From Quercus robur (lineage: Eukaryota; Streptophyta; Magnoliopsida; Fagales; Fagaceae): DNA of 64,000 nt. The notes beneath the pieces are model-generated. The model saw only the letters and a program-made list of their open reading frames with translations. It was not told the origin of the DNA and made no database searches. The stretch spans positions 50,198,290 to 50,262,289 of the forward strand of contig NC_065541.1 in the NCBI RefSeq assembly GCF_932294415.1, in the 5' to 3' direction. Position 1 is the stretch's first letter; every line of letters begins with the position of its first letter. This document shows, one piece after another, positions 25,350 through 35,960 of this stretch. The translations under genes and the position numbers were made by a program.

Positions 25350-25541
25350 GCTAATTTTGACCCATAATATTTTTTCGTCTTCTTAATATTTGGCCTTACT
25401 GAATTCTGAGGGTTGTTGCGTGGTCCAATGGTCTGAATAGTTTGTGCTAATTTTGACCCATGATATTTTTTCGTCTTCTTAATATTTGGCCTTACTGAAT
25501 TCTGAGGTTTGTTGCGTGGTCCAATGGTCTGAATAGTATGT
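25350..25541. repeat. Recent 96-bp tandem duplication
   Basis: Two units, 25350-25445 and 25446-25541, both beginning GCTAATTTTGACCCAT and differing at about three positions. Because 96 is a multiple of three, a minus-strand frame stays open across both (25346-25600), but no protein family is recognised. Confidence 0.85.
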
Positions 25542-25839
25542 TCATGGGTAAATCTTTTTTTTATCATTTTCAAAGACAAAAAACTACCAAAACCTTCCAA
25601 GTTCCAAAGTGGGAATGGGGGTGTGATTCAGATGCTAGTACTTTAAGAACCAGAGAGTCTTTAAGCTTCAAATTCCAAAGAGAACCTCTCTGTCTCTCAT
25701 AAAATCTGACTCCCATCCCCATTGCGTATCCAAGTTTCCTCTAAAAATGTTATTAAATAGGGGGCACTAATAATCCTAAATTAAAACAACCAAACAACCT
25801 TTCTAACCTTAGGCCTGAGTCTCAGACTCAGTCTTTCAC

Positions 25840-25870
<31 letters not shown>

Positions 25871-26135
25871 TTGTTTTCATTTTGAGTTGAGAAGTTTGGC
25901 CAAAGTAAAAAGCTGACATAGTAGGGGTATAGAAATACATACAATTCAATATTCGTATATTGGTGTGGGGTCAGGGGGATCACAGATTCCGATCATAGGG
26001 CATCCAAATCTTAACAGAGTGCCTCAGAGATCTCCTTGGAGACTCTGTGTTTTTGGAAATCTGTAATAACCCTACTTAATGGGGCCCGCTTCTACACCTA
26101 CAAATTTCGGACCACCTGGTCCTTCTAACTTCTAA

Positions 26136-26175
26136 AGCCTACTGTTCCTCCAAAAAATAAATAAATAAATAAAAG
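26136..26175 (+). mobile_element. Candidate 40-bp micro-retroinsertion
   Basis: AGCCTACTGTTCCTCC followed by an A6(TAAA)n tail, between two copies of AACTTCTAA (26127-26135 and 26176-26184). Shorter duplication than the others, so less certain. Confidence 0.45.
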
Positions 26176-26766
26176 AACTTCTAATCAATAAAGATCAAAT
26201 GGAACAGAATCCCATCGTACCTCACTATTCAGAGGTACATCACACCATGTATTATATTAATCCATGCTTTGACCAACGGTCAACCTCACCTCCAATCAAA
26301 TACATTTTTACAGTTTAGTTCATTAAATTTTCATTAAACATGAAAGAAAAAATGTGAGCCATAAATTTCATTAAATTTAGTTCTTTTTATTTTATTTTTT
26401 TATGTTAACCAAATAACATAAAAGATTTAATTTCTTTCTATTTTTCTCATTTTCTTCTCAAACTAAGCATAGCGTCAATCACGACCGCACAAGTTATAGT
26501 CACTCCACAATAATATGAAGGATAATGATCAAAGTTTAAATTTTTAAAAGAAAATTTTATACATATATACACTTAAATTATATTAGAATAGAATTTTTAT
26601 TTTATATAAAAATATTATAAAACATAGAGTCGGTCTTTCACTATTTCAGCATTCTTATTATTATTTTTATATACAATAATGCCACACACAAATACATATA
26701 AGTAATGGGTCCATGAAATTGTTACATACAACTGATAAAGTAAAACAGTTATGACAAAATACATAC

Positions 26767-26828
<62 letters not shown>

Positions 26829-27512
26829 TTGTTTTATTTTTAACTTTACTTTTAAGTTAGAATTGGAAAAAAATGGTCAAAGGTATATGGATAGAGGGGT
26901 TTGTACAGTCAATCACGCCTTGATGGCCTGCGCTTATGTCATGGCTCAGTGAGGTGAGGCCACTATTAATATGAGTAATTTTAATTAAGACTATTAAGAG
27001 TATCCACAATAATAGTGCTAAATAACTATATTACTATTTTTAGCACCATTAAACACTAAAACATGCCTTATAATAGTGAAGCTAAATCTATATTTCTTGA
27101 CTCTACAATTGCAGTGCACAACCAAAAATAGTTGTGCACTGTTTTTGTGCGTTTACACGTTTTTTGATTATTTTACTACTTTTTCTTCATGGCTCTCTCC
27201 TCACTCTCTCTCTCCATCTGCTTCTCTCTTCCTCCACGTCGATTTGCATGCAACCGACCCACGCTCCGCTGTTGACCACGCTTCACTGTCGACCACGCTC
27301 ATCGCATTAACCCATTGCACTCCTCCACTCCTCATCGGCCCAACTCCCTTGCCCCACACCATCGAATTAACCCAATGATCTGGTGAGTAATCCACACCAC
27401 ATCACCTCCACTACAAACAAAAACAATCCACAACCACCACAAAACACAAACCCACGGCAGATTGGTTAGAGTAGAGAGAAAGATCATAAACTCACGACAC
27501 AACCTACAATCC

Positions 27513-27675
27513 CGTGACCCTAATTGGAGAATGCCAGCGTTCTTAGCAGCCCAAGAGGCCTTCATCCACGACAGGATCATCGAGAGCTTCGACGAGTTTG
27601 TCTCCAGTGCCAATGAGAAAGGTTTCAAGATGGTGATAGGTGGGAAGGAGAGAGTGGCAACGAGACTTGCTGGGA
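27513..27675 (+). pseudogene. Captured KH-domain gene fragment
   Basis: The frame reads RDPNWRMPAFLAAQEAFIHD, then RIIESFDEFV and later GKERVATRL. This corresponds to the stretch after the first KH domain of plant RCF3/HEN4-like proteins (RDPEGRMPAFSPAQEALFLI ... ERVATRL). It starts just where the fragment in the hAT at 7841-8049 stops. It is a fragment without the second KH core. The same piece is present in reverse at 57745-57905. Confidence 0.72.
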
Positions 27676-27799
27676 AAAGAAGGGAGAGAAGTGAGAAGTG
27701 AGAAGTGATAGTGGAGAGTGGAGAGTGGAGAGAGGCATGGCGTAGAGATAGAGAGAAAGAAAGAAATTAATAAAATAATGTATTAGATATATTATTTTA

Positions 27800-28592
27800 T
27801 AGGGGTGACAATTCGTGTTCATGTATCGGGTTCGTGTCGTGTCGTGTCGACTCATGAGTCATGAGTATTTGACTATATGGGTCAACCCTAACTCGATATG
27901 TTTATTAAACGGGTCAAGATTCCTCAAATCTAAGATAACCCATTTATTAAACGGGTCAGTCGTGTCAACCTGTTTATCAAATTTTATCAAAATAAAAATA
28001 ATTTTTTTTTTTAGTATTAACTATTAACCAAATTGATATGAATTATGAAAAACCAAACAAATAAATATTTTTAATATAAAATTTAGAACTAATGAGTAAT
28101 TACATTACAAATAATCATTCAAAACTAAATTGTCAACCTGTTTATCGAATTTTATCAAAATGAAAATAATTTTTTTTAGTATTAATTATTAACCAAATTG
28201 ATATGAATTATGAAAAACCAAACAAATAAATATTTTTAATATAAAATTTATAACTAACGAGTAATTACATCACAAATAATCATTCAAAACTAAAACATAT
28301 CTCAATATCACAAATAATCAATCATAATATGTCAAAGAAAATAAATCATAACAACTAATAAATTTATATACCTAGGGTTTGAAAGGTATATTGATAAAAT
28401 GTTATTTAATTAAACGGGTTAGACAGGTCAAACGGGTTCTATACGATGAACACTAACCCAACCTATTTATTAAACAAGTTAATCGTGTCAACTCGAATAT
28501 GACATGAATCCATTAGGCCTCAACCCATAACCTACTAATTTCGTATCGTATAGTGTCAGGTTTGCGAGTTGTGTCAAATTTTGCCACCCCTA
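27800..28592. mobile_element. Non-autonomous hAT-like element nested in the Harbinger copy
   Basis: Ends TAGGGGTGACAATTCGTG and (complement) TAGGGGTGGCAAAATTTG. The uninterrupted sequence is seen in the 57-kb relative (near 57620-57640, reverse), which proves insertion. A clear 8-bp duplication is not visible. The interior contains a 168-bp tandem duplication starting at 27964 and 28132. Confidence 0.7.
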
Positions 28593-28915
28593 GATGTTTA
28601 TATTATTTTATTATGTTGAAAGTTAAAATAAATTCACTGATACTGGATGTTTTATAAAGTGAGTAGGTAAAATAAATAAAGTGGATTTTTGTGGTGCCAA
28701 ATAGCTAAAAAAATAGCATCATTACTGTGGATTCTCTTACAACTACACGTCAACTCTTTTTTTTTCTCTCAATTATTTTGTGGCATATTGCCCTTGATCA
28801 TTTATTACTTTTACCTAAACTCATTATTTTTTCTCTTCATTGCCCATAGTTTATCAAATCAAAATTGTGATAAAATTGTATCATATTAAAGTTGTGACAA
28901 AGTTGTATAATATAA

Positions 28916-29072
28916 CATTTGAGTTTCAGATAGTTCAACTAATAAAATGATTGAATAAAATATTTGGAATCCAACCTCTGTCTACATAAAAAATTAATTG
29001 ATATTTTACTCTAATGATAAATAGTTATAATTAAGAGCGGATAGTTTGAAACTCTCCCCCCACAAAAGAAAA
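28916..29072 (+). mobile_element. SINE with 16-bp target-site duplication
   Basis: Flanked by perfect AAGTTGTATAATATAA copies (28900-28915 and 29073-29088). Body starts with a decayed tRNA-like promoter (AGATAGTTCAACTAATAAAA), ends TTGAAACTCTC plus an A-rich tail. Same family as 51076-51237. Confidence 0.82.
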
Positions 29073-29295
29073 AAGTTGTATAATATAAGTTGGGGTAGTA
29101 GAGTTATTGACTTATTGCTGATAAAAAACAAACTTTCCGTTGTTGCACGGTTGTACGAAGATGCTGCGGAAAAGCCGTATGCTTTCGGCGTATGATCTTT
29201 TCCCTTTAGCATGGCTGATTATTATTTTTTTGTTGGTCACAGTGATCAGGTGAGGTTGAATTGGGATTGAGATCCGGTATATCAAGCAATTACAG

Positions 29296-29325
29296 TTATT
29301 TATTTATTTATTTTTTTAAGGAAAA
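29296..29325 (-). mobile_element. 30-bp micro-retroinsertion
   Basis: Flanked by perfect AAGCAATTACAG copies (29284-29295 and 29326-29337). On the minus strand the insert is TTTTCCTT followed by an A7(TAAA)n tail. Confidence 0.7.
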
Positions 29326-30454
29326 AAGCAATTACAGCTTGTTATAAGATCTAAAGAGTAAAGATGCAATTATTTTTAACCTTTTTTTTTTATCATTTTA
29401 TTATTATTTTAAATTTTTTTTTTTTTACTACCTTAACTTTTACATCTCACGTGGTAATTACATAATATTAAAAATCCAATAAATTGTACTTTCTTATATC
29501 AATTTTAGAATTAGAAGATTTACATTAAAATAGACATAAATAGCATGGGTTCTAAGGATTTTCATTCAAATTTCAAGAGAAAATGTGAAAGTTGAATTGT
29601 ACCATTAATTAACGGAATTGTGGGTCTTGTTGCTTCAAATGAGATATCTCAAAAGAACTTGCTCAATGATGTGGACTTTTTCATGAGAACCTCATGTGGT
29701 CATGTGCAAATTTAAAAAAAAAAAATTGTAACTTTATTTTTCCTTTAAGAAGGGTTGGACTTTAGCTCAGCTAGTTGAGCTCGAAGGTTGAAGCACAGAG
29801 AGTGAGGGTGGGTCAGGGACTTGTGGGATGGGTTTGGCAGAGGTATATACAAAAGTAGATGCCACTTTGGGAGAATTTACCAAACAAGAGAGATGCAAAC
29901 ATATATATGCACAAAGATAAGTTAACCAAGAGGACAAGGTCCTTGTGATGTGGGGACATAGGTTTGAGTTTTGTATTTGGATCCAAAACAACCTTTCTCT
30001 TCACTGTCCACCCTTTTTAACCAAGAAATTATTCACCTCTAAATGGTGTGTCCCCCCTCTCTTTCCTTCTTTCCTTTTCTTTCATCACTATTTGATTCTT
30101 TTATGCTCTTTGTGAAAACTGTCCTTGTCTTCACATGTTCTTTAATCTTTACTTGGAAATGGGCCCTTAGATTAGGAAAAGCCCTTCTTTCTTAAGCCAG
30201 CACCATGAAATATCCTCACCACTAGTATTATTCATTATATTTTCTTTGATAAATGTCTAAGTACATATCAGAACTTAATTCATGTGTCACGATTTCGAGT
30301 TTAAAAACCAGTCTTTCTAAGATTAAAATTACTTACTAACCACATTTAAAAAATAAAAATAAAAAATTTATTGCACTCACTAACCACATAATTCAAATCC
30401 TAAAAAAAGAGAACCTTTACCATTGTTTGGAAAAGTGTATATTAAGTTAGGAAA

Positions 30455-30625
30455 ATACTAAAAGTATTACAAGTTGTATTACAAAATGTTTACAAATTGA
30501 TATGACATTAACTGTGATTGGTTCTATTTTAATTAGATAATAAATTAGTGTTTAAATTACTTCTGATCGGTGACACATCATTTTGTAAGACCTATGTAGT
30601 AAAATTATAGTATCATTATACCACC
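30455..30625. mobile_element. MITE-like element
   Basis: Left end AATACTAAAAGTATTACAAG and a right end with TAGTAAAATTATAGTATC pair imperfectly. The interior has AACTGTGATTGGTTCT. About 170 bp, non-coding. Confidence 0.4.
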
Positions 30626-31989
30626 TAGCTAAATTACTAGACATCACTTTTTTCAAATTTTGCATTTGTATACAATTCGGCCAGCCTATTGAGTATGGTG
30701 GCAACTGGCAAGAAGCCAAGAATCAAAAATGACATTCATCCAAAGTTTTTTGGGATTTTTTTTTTTTTTTTCCGACAAACCTTGAATTTTAATCTTGCCA
30801 CTTTTGATTAAAAGATCTTATAGAATTTTTAAGAAAATTTTACTGTAAGGTTCCCGAAATCATATTCATTGCATTGGATTTGTATTGGGTTTGGGCCTTC
30901 GGGGGTATGAGCTCATGGGTTTTGATCAGTAAAGATGCCAATGGTTTTTGATTTGATGGGTTTGAGGTTTGGGCTTCTATTCCAGTGTGTTTGATCCGCT
31001 TTCCATCAAGGCCATGAAGGAACTCCAGATTCAGTCTATTCTTTTTATTTTATTTTATTTTATTATTAATATATTGTTAACGTTTAAGTAACAGTGTTAC
31101 ACCAATTTTGACACCAGAGTTTAATTTGATACATTTCAGAAGTTTGGGGTTTATTTTGATATTTTCAAATTATAGGGTTTAATTTAGACTACTCCAAGCT
31201 TAATAGGGTTTGAAATGAATTCCCCTAGAATTTATGATGTCATATATTGTATAAGTTTACTTGAACCTAATCCAGTTAAAAGACCAACTTAACCCAACCC
31301 GAGATAGAGAGCTAGCCAGAGCCCAAAACATTAAAAACAAGCTGGGCTTGGGCTGATTCGTTTGGTTTAAGGTTGGGTTAGGACCTGAGGTTGAAAAGCT
31401 TAGATTGAGTCTGGTTTTAGCCCCCAACACAAGTTGTGTTGTAGCCTTATGACATTCCTCATTCATTCTTCTATTAAGTCCATAATTGAGAAGCTGCAAC
31501 TCAGTTGGCTTGCACTATGTCAAACCAAGCTTGTAAACTATGGAAATAGAATACGTAATAATTTTTCTTTGCACTTATAATCACAGTTTTCTTAAGACAG
31601 TAGAATATGAATATAAAAAACAGAAGGGAAATGGAGAAAGAAATGAGAGAGGAAAGAGCTTTCACAGCTTAAACAAGCTATAAGTTTTAGGCTAATAAGA
31701 GCAAAGATGATTGATATACATGTCTTTGTTCTTTGTTATGTTGCTTACATGTATCACCATCTCAATAATTTCAAGAGAAATTAATTTTGACTTGTTAAAG
31801 CTGGCTACCCGAATTCCTTAGTGCCTTTCATACAGTTCACTTCTTTTATATTATTTTCAGAAGATTTGCCTTTCAACACAAAGTCTCATATATGTTGAAG
31901 TCTTACTTTATGTATTTATTTTACTCCTTGTTGGTATCATTGTTTTTAACTTAGTTGAGCTCATCTCACTGAAATTAGACGCTCTTTAT

Positions 31990-32247
31990 AAGAACAACAC
32001 TGCATAAACGACACAAGATAGTTATATACTGTAGATACGGCTTGTAGTTTAGTAGCTGAATAAATTCCTTTAAGTGAAGGCACGTGAGAATGTTAGTTAT
32101 TACTGTAGACACACGAGTAAAGTTAGTTTTTCTGTTCTGTTAGTAGCAGTTAATTGGTTTGCCTGCTTTACTCATTGTATATATGGTTTTGTAATCTTTC
32201 TTTGCTAATTAATGAAAGCATAGACTTCTTCCATTTGTTTTGTGATA
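31990..32247 (+). repeat. 5' LTR of the Copia element
   Basis: Matches 41620-41875 from AAGAACAA through GTGATA. Followed at once by TGGTATCAGA, the beginning of the initiator-Met-tRNA primer-binding site. The exact outer end is uncertain because the matching stretch stops without a clean flanking duplication. Confidence 0.8.
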
Positions 32248-32257
32248 TGGTATCAGA

Positions 32258-35200
32258 CAATGTTATTAATACCGTTTCGGAGTCCATTTCGGTTTGTCCA
32301 GTGGAATGGAATATTTCGGTACCGGCCGATTTCGGCATACCGTTTTAGGGTGTTTCGGGGTTCCTAACAAATAATATATATATTCTTGTAGAACATAAAA
32401 TTGTCAATTCTAATAAATAAATAACTAAATATCAAATAATACAAATCATTTAGTCTTAACTCTTAAGTCTTAAACATCAATATAACATCAATTTAGCATC
32501 ACACAATAAGAACATTTAACATTAATTTAACATAATATTACTCCTCCTCCTCATCATCATTCATGAGAAAAGGATCAAATTCATCATTAAAAGAACTCCC
32601 ACAAGAACTACTAGCACCCATTGGAAGATTTGTCAAGCCATGTTCATTGTTGTTGTCATCATCATCATCGACATCAACATCAATAGTTTCAAGTTCAGCA
32701 TCCTCTTCCACATTCACTAGGGGTGCTGGTTCATTAAGACAATCCCAATTTATGTCATTTGGATTAAGAAGTGCAGGTTCTTCAGCCACCCAATCTCCCA
32801 TCAAGTCAATGTTATCCAAGCTTATAGGATCCAATGCATACTTATTCCTTTGAATGTTCCTACCAATGAGAATATTAAACATTAGTAACATTTTATAAAT
32901 TATAATTATTTGAAAGTACATTTCATTTACATATGAGTAATGATTATAAATTTACCTTTCTCGAAGCCTCAAATTATAATGGACAAAGACCAAATCATTT
33001 ACTCGTTTATGTTCCAATCTATTTCTCTTCTTTGAGTGAACATATTCAAATGTGCTCTAATTTCTCTCACAACCAGTTGCACTACAACATTGACTTAGCA
33101 CATGAATGGCAAATGATTGTAAGTCTAGAGCTCCAAGTCCAAATTGCTCCCACCATGAAACTACAATAACAAATAAAAATGTAAAATAAGCATTGCTCAT
33201 GTAATCTTACAATAACAACTATAAATGATAAATAGACATATTAAAAGGAAATACAATTAAATTATTAATGTTTACCTGGATTTAGTCTCTCTCGTTGGTG
33301 GATTGCTAGTGATGTGCCAAAGTCACCAATTGATTTTTTGTACTCATCAAATTGTGAACTTATTTTGTCTTGAATGTCAGGATCGGGAACCAACCTCATT
33401 AGAGTGCTTAACAACCCTCTTTGAACTTCATTTTGCCTTTTAAATGAAGGCCTAAAGTATATTGTAGGGTTAAGAAAGCAACCTGCTGCATGCAGAGGAC
33501 TATGAAGTTGTTTGTCCCATCTAGCATTAATAACTCTAATATAATGTTCATACAAAGAAACTTTGTTCTTCAACCTTCATTTTATTTCCTCTTTTGCTTT
33601 GTCCATTGCTTCATACAAGTACCCCATAGCAGGTTTCTCATCCCCATCAACAAGACGAAGTACTCTAACTAAAGGCTCACTAACTTTCACTATGTTCTTG
33701 CATTGAGACCAAAACGAATAATCTTCCAAAACAATTTTACTTATCTCCTTCCTAACATGGGGGCATGAAAGCCATTTATCACAAGTGAACATTTGTCTAA
33801 GCTCTTTTTTGAACCTTAGCATGCTCTGTAGACTTAAGAAGTTAGTAGCAAACCTTGTAATTGCAGGACGACATAACTCTCTTCCATTTGTAAAATCTTG
33901 CCTCATCAAGTCTAAAACAACTCCATGGTTGTAAATGAACTTTTGTTATCTTTTTTGCCTTCTTAATTGCTTCATCAACAAGAGGGAACCACCTAGGATT
34001 AGCAATATTCTCCAACATTAAGTCTATGCAATGAGCTGCACAAGGAGACCAAAATAAAGTACCATACTTCTGCTGTAATTTTTTTCTAGCTTTTTTTATA
34101 GGCAGAAGCATTATCTGTAATCAATTGCACAATATATTCCACACCAATTTCTTGAACAACAGAATCAAATATATTGAACAAAGTTTCAGCATCCTTTGTA
34201 AGGCTTGAAGTGTCAATAGATTTCAAGAACATGGCTCCCCTTGGACAATACACCAAAAAATTCATTATTGGTTGTTGTTTTTGATTTTTCCACCCATCAG
34301 ACATCACTAAATAGCCATATACTTTCCAATCATTTTTTATATCTAACAAAAAATCATTAACTTCATGGACAACATTTTTCAAAAGGGGTCCCCTCAACTC
34401 ATAAAAAGAAGGCCCCTTAAATCCCGGCCCAATAGCAGCAATGGAATCTATCATAGGTTGATAATAGGGTGACTGAGATGCATAAAAGGGTACATTAGAA
34501 TGATACCACCATCTTGCCATATTCATTTTTGCATTATCAATCATTGCTTTTGTAGCCAAAGCACTTCTTATAGAGGGTTGAGCACCGGGAGTTGTTCTAG
34601 GAGCAAAATAACTCTTAATTTTCTTCTTTCCTCTTATTTGACCCATATCAGTGTCAACGTCTTTTCCCCTAGATTTTCGTTTACCTAATGTTTGAGGGGG
34701 ACCCTTTTCAACAACCCTAACCTTATCATCCTCCTCATCAACATCATATGGGTTCCCAATTTCTAATTGAATCCTCTTTTTAGTTTGTTTAGATTTTTTC
34801 AAGTCTTCAATCATTTGTTTCATTTGAAACCTAATATCAGATGAAACCTTTTTACATGGTTCAACTTGACCCCTAATCCCAGCAAGATGATACTTAAGTC
34901 TAGTAATACCACCCCCTTTAATCAACTTATTACAATGCAAACATATAGTGTTATTTTTTGCGTTAGGCACTGCACGGGCATGAGCCCATGCGAGATCCTC
35001 TGATCTTGCAGGGGCAGAGGCCACAGAAGCAGAAGAAGTACCTGCACGGGCATGAGCCCATGCGGGATCCCCTGAACTATGATGAGCCATAGTTTACTGT
35101 TCAATGAAATGAAATGAAATTCAATCAAATGCATGAAGTGAATAAAGTTAATGAATAAACAAATCACATATCTTAAGAAAAAAAATAAACACGATTTGGC

Positions 35201-35848
35201 TGAAGCTTGAATCCGAGAGAGTGAGAGTAAAATTTATGAAGTTTACATGATTTGTTCAATCACATATCTTAACAAACAAATCACATATCTAATATCTTAG
35301 TAAGTTCTTAAATCTTAACCACAAAACAAATCATAAGAAAAAATAATTTATGATTTGGCTGAAGCTTGAATCCGAGAGAGTGAGAGTAGAGAAAGAATAC
35401 CTGATTTGGTTGTTCAATCCGAGAGAGTGAGACTGTGAGAGAGTCAGAGACAGATGAGTATGAGAGAGTCGAGAGATTGAGAAAGCATAGCACTGAGTAG
35501 TGAGCACACTGAGCACGACAGCAGTGAGTGAGGGATTTGAGAGTGAAAGAATGAAAGAAAAAATAGGTTTGAGAATCTGAGATTAGGTCTTTTAGAGTTT
35601 TAGTATAGTCCAAAACGGTGTCGTTTGGACCTTTACAGTTTTTTATTTTTATTTTTATTTTTTATTTTATTTTTTAAATGAAAGGCCAAATCCTGTACCG
35701 GCCGAAATTTACCGGAATGGCCAAAATGGCCCGAAACTGCCCAAAATCTTACCCGAGGTGGAACGGGGAGGTTTCTGGTACCGGTTTGCATATTGGTACG
35801 AAAAATTTCGGCCATTCCGGCCAGAACGGAATGATATTAATAACAATG
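32258..35848 (-). mobile_element. hAT DNA transposon (3.6 kb) inserted in the Copia primer-binding site
   Basis: Terminal repeats CAATGTTATTAATACC and (complement of right end) CATTGTTATTAATATC. The 8-bp duplication is GTATCAGA (32250-32257) and GTATTAGA (35849-35856), one mismatch. Subterminal regions are rich in ACCGG/CCGGT, CGGCC and TTTCGG words. It encodes a full-length but decayed transposase on the minus strand. Before insertion the site read ATGGTATCAGAGCAAGTTCC, the Copia primer-binding site. Confidence 0.92.
32538..35090 (-). pseudogene. hAT transposase (BED finger, DUF659, hAT dimerisation domain), decayed
   Basis: Read right to left. The N-terminus (from 35090) has two WAHARA-type repeats and a BED zinc finger with CLHC, RLKYHL and a following Cys. 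A DUF659/RNase H-like core follows, with conserved VMSDGW and LITDNASAY (candidate catalytic Asp residues). Then comes FWSPCAAHCIDLMLE (34050-33990), a region down to about 33265, and a hAT C-terminal dimerisation block (about 33170-32950) including SQCCSATGCERN. The acidic C-terminal tail ends at 32538. The frame changes near 34.1 and 33.9 kb, a stop lies near 33.57 kb, and another stop replaces the conserved Trp after CERN. Putative introns separate the last pieces. Intact proteins of this type are about 700-800 residues. Not functional as it stands. Confidence 0.85.
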
Positions 35849-35960
35849 GTATTAGAGCAAGTTCCTAAATCTTTCTAGGATTTTGCATTTTCTTCAGTTT
35901 CTTTTTCAATTTTCTTGAGAAAAACATTGTTTTTGAGAAAATTTTCTTCTTTTGCCAACA

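Larger units (their letters stand above)
24991..26997. other. Gene-free interval
   Basis: Holds a 96-bp tandem duplication (25350-25541), a micro-insertion candidate (26136-26175) and (AT)n at 26771-26818. No gene recognised. Confidence 0.5.
26998..28736. mobile_element. PIF/Harbinger-like non-autonomous element carrying a KH-gene fragment, split by a hAT
   Basis: Ends GAGTATCCACAATAATAG and (complement) GAGAATCCACAGTAATGATG; flanking triplets TAA and TTA. Its subterminal blocks match the copy at 57481-60446 in reverse orientation, nearly base for base over long stretches. Carries a KH-domain fragment (27513-27675). A hAT-like element at 27800-28592 interrupts a sequence that is continuous in the 57-kb copy. 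Confidence 0.82.
28737..31989. other. Gene-free interval
   Basis: Holds a SINE (28916-29072), a micro-insertion (29296-29325), a MITE (30455-30625) and otherwise AT-rich sequence. No gene recognised; a tRNA-like string near 29765 does not fold as a tRNA. Confidence 0.5.

Noticed and set aside
26010-26060. Short hairpin around ACAGAGTGCCTC / GAGACTCTGT as a possible miRNA precursor
   Set aside because: The stem is only about 10 pairs with an internal bulge, too short for a plant miRNA.
29762-29800. tRNA-like string TTAGCTCAGCTAGTTGAGCT
   Set aside because: No matching acceptor stem, anticodon arm or T-arm could be laid out around it.
32563-32853. Plus-strand Ser-rich open frame
   Set aside because: Mirror of the acidic tail of the hAT transposase on the other strand.
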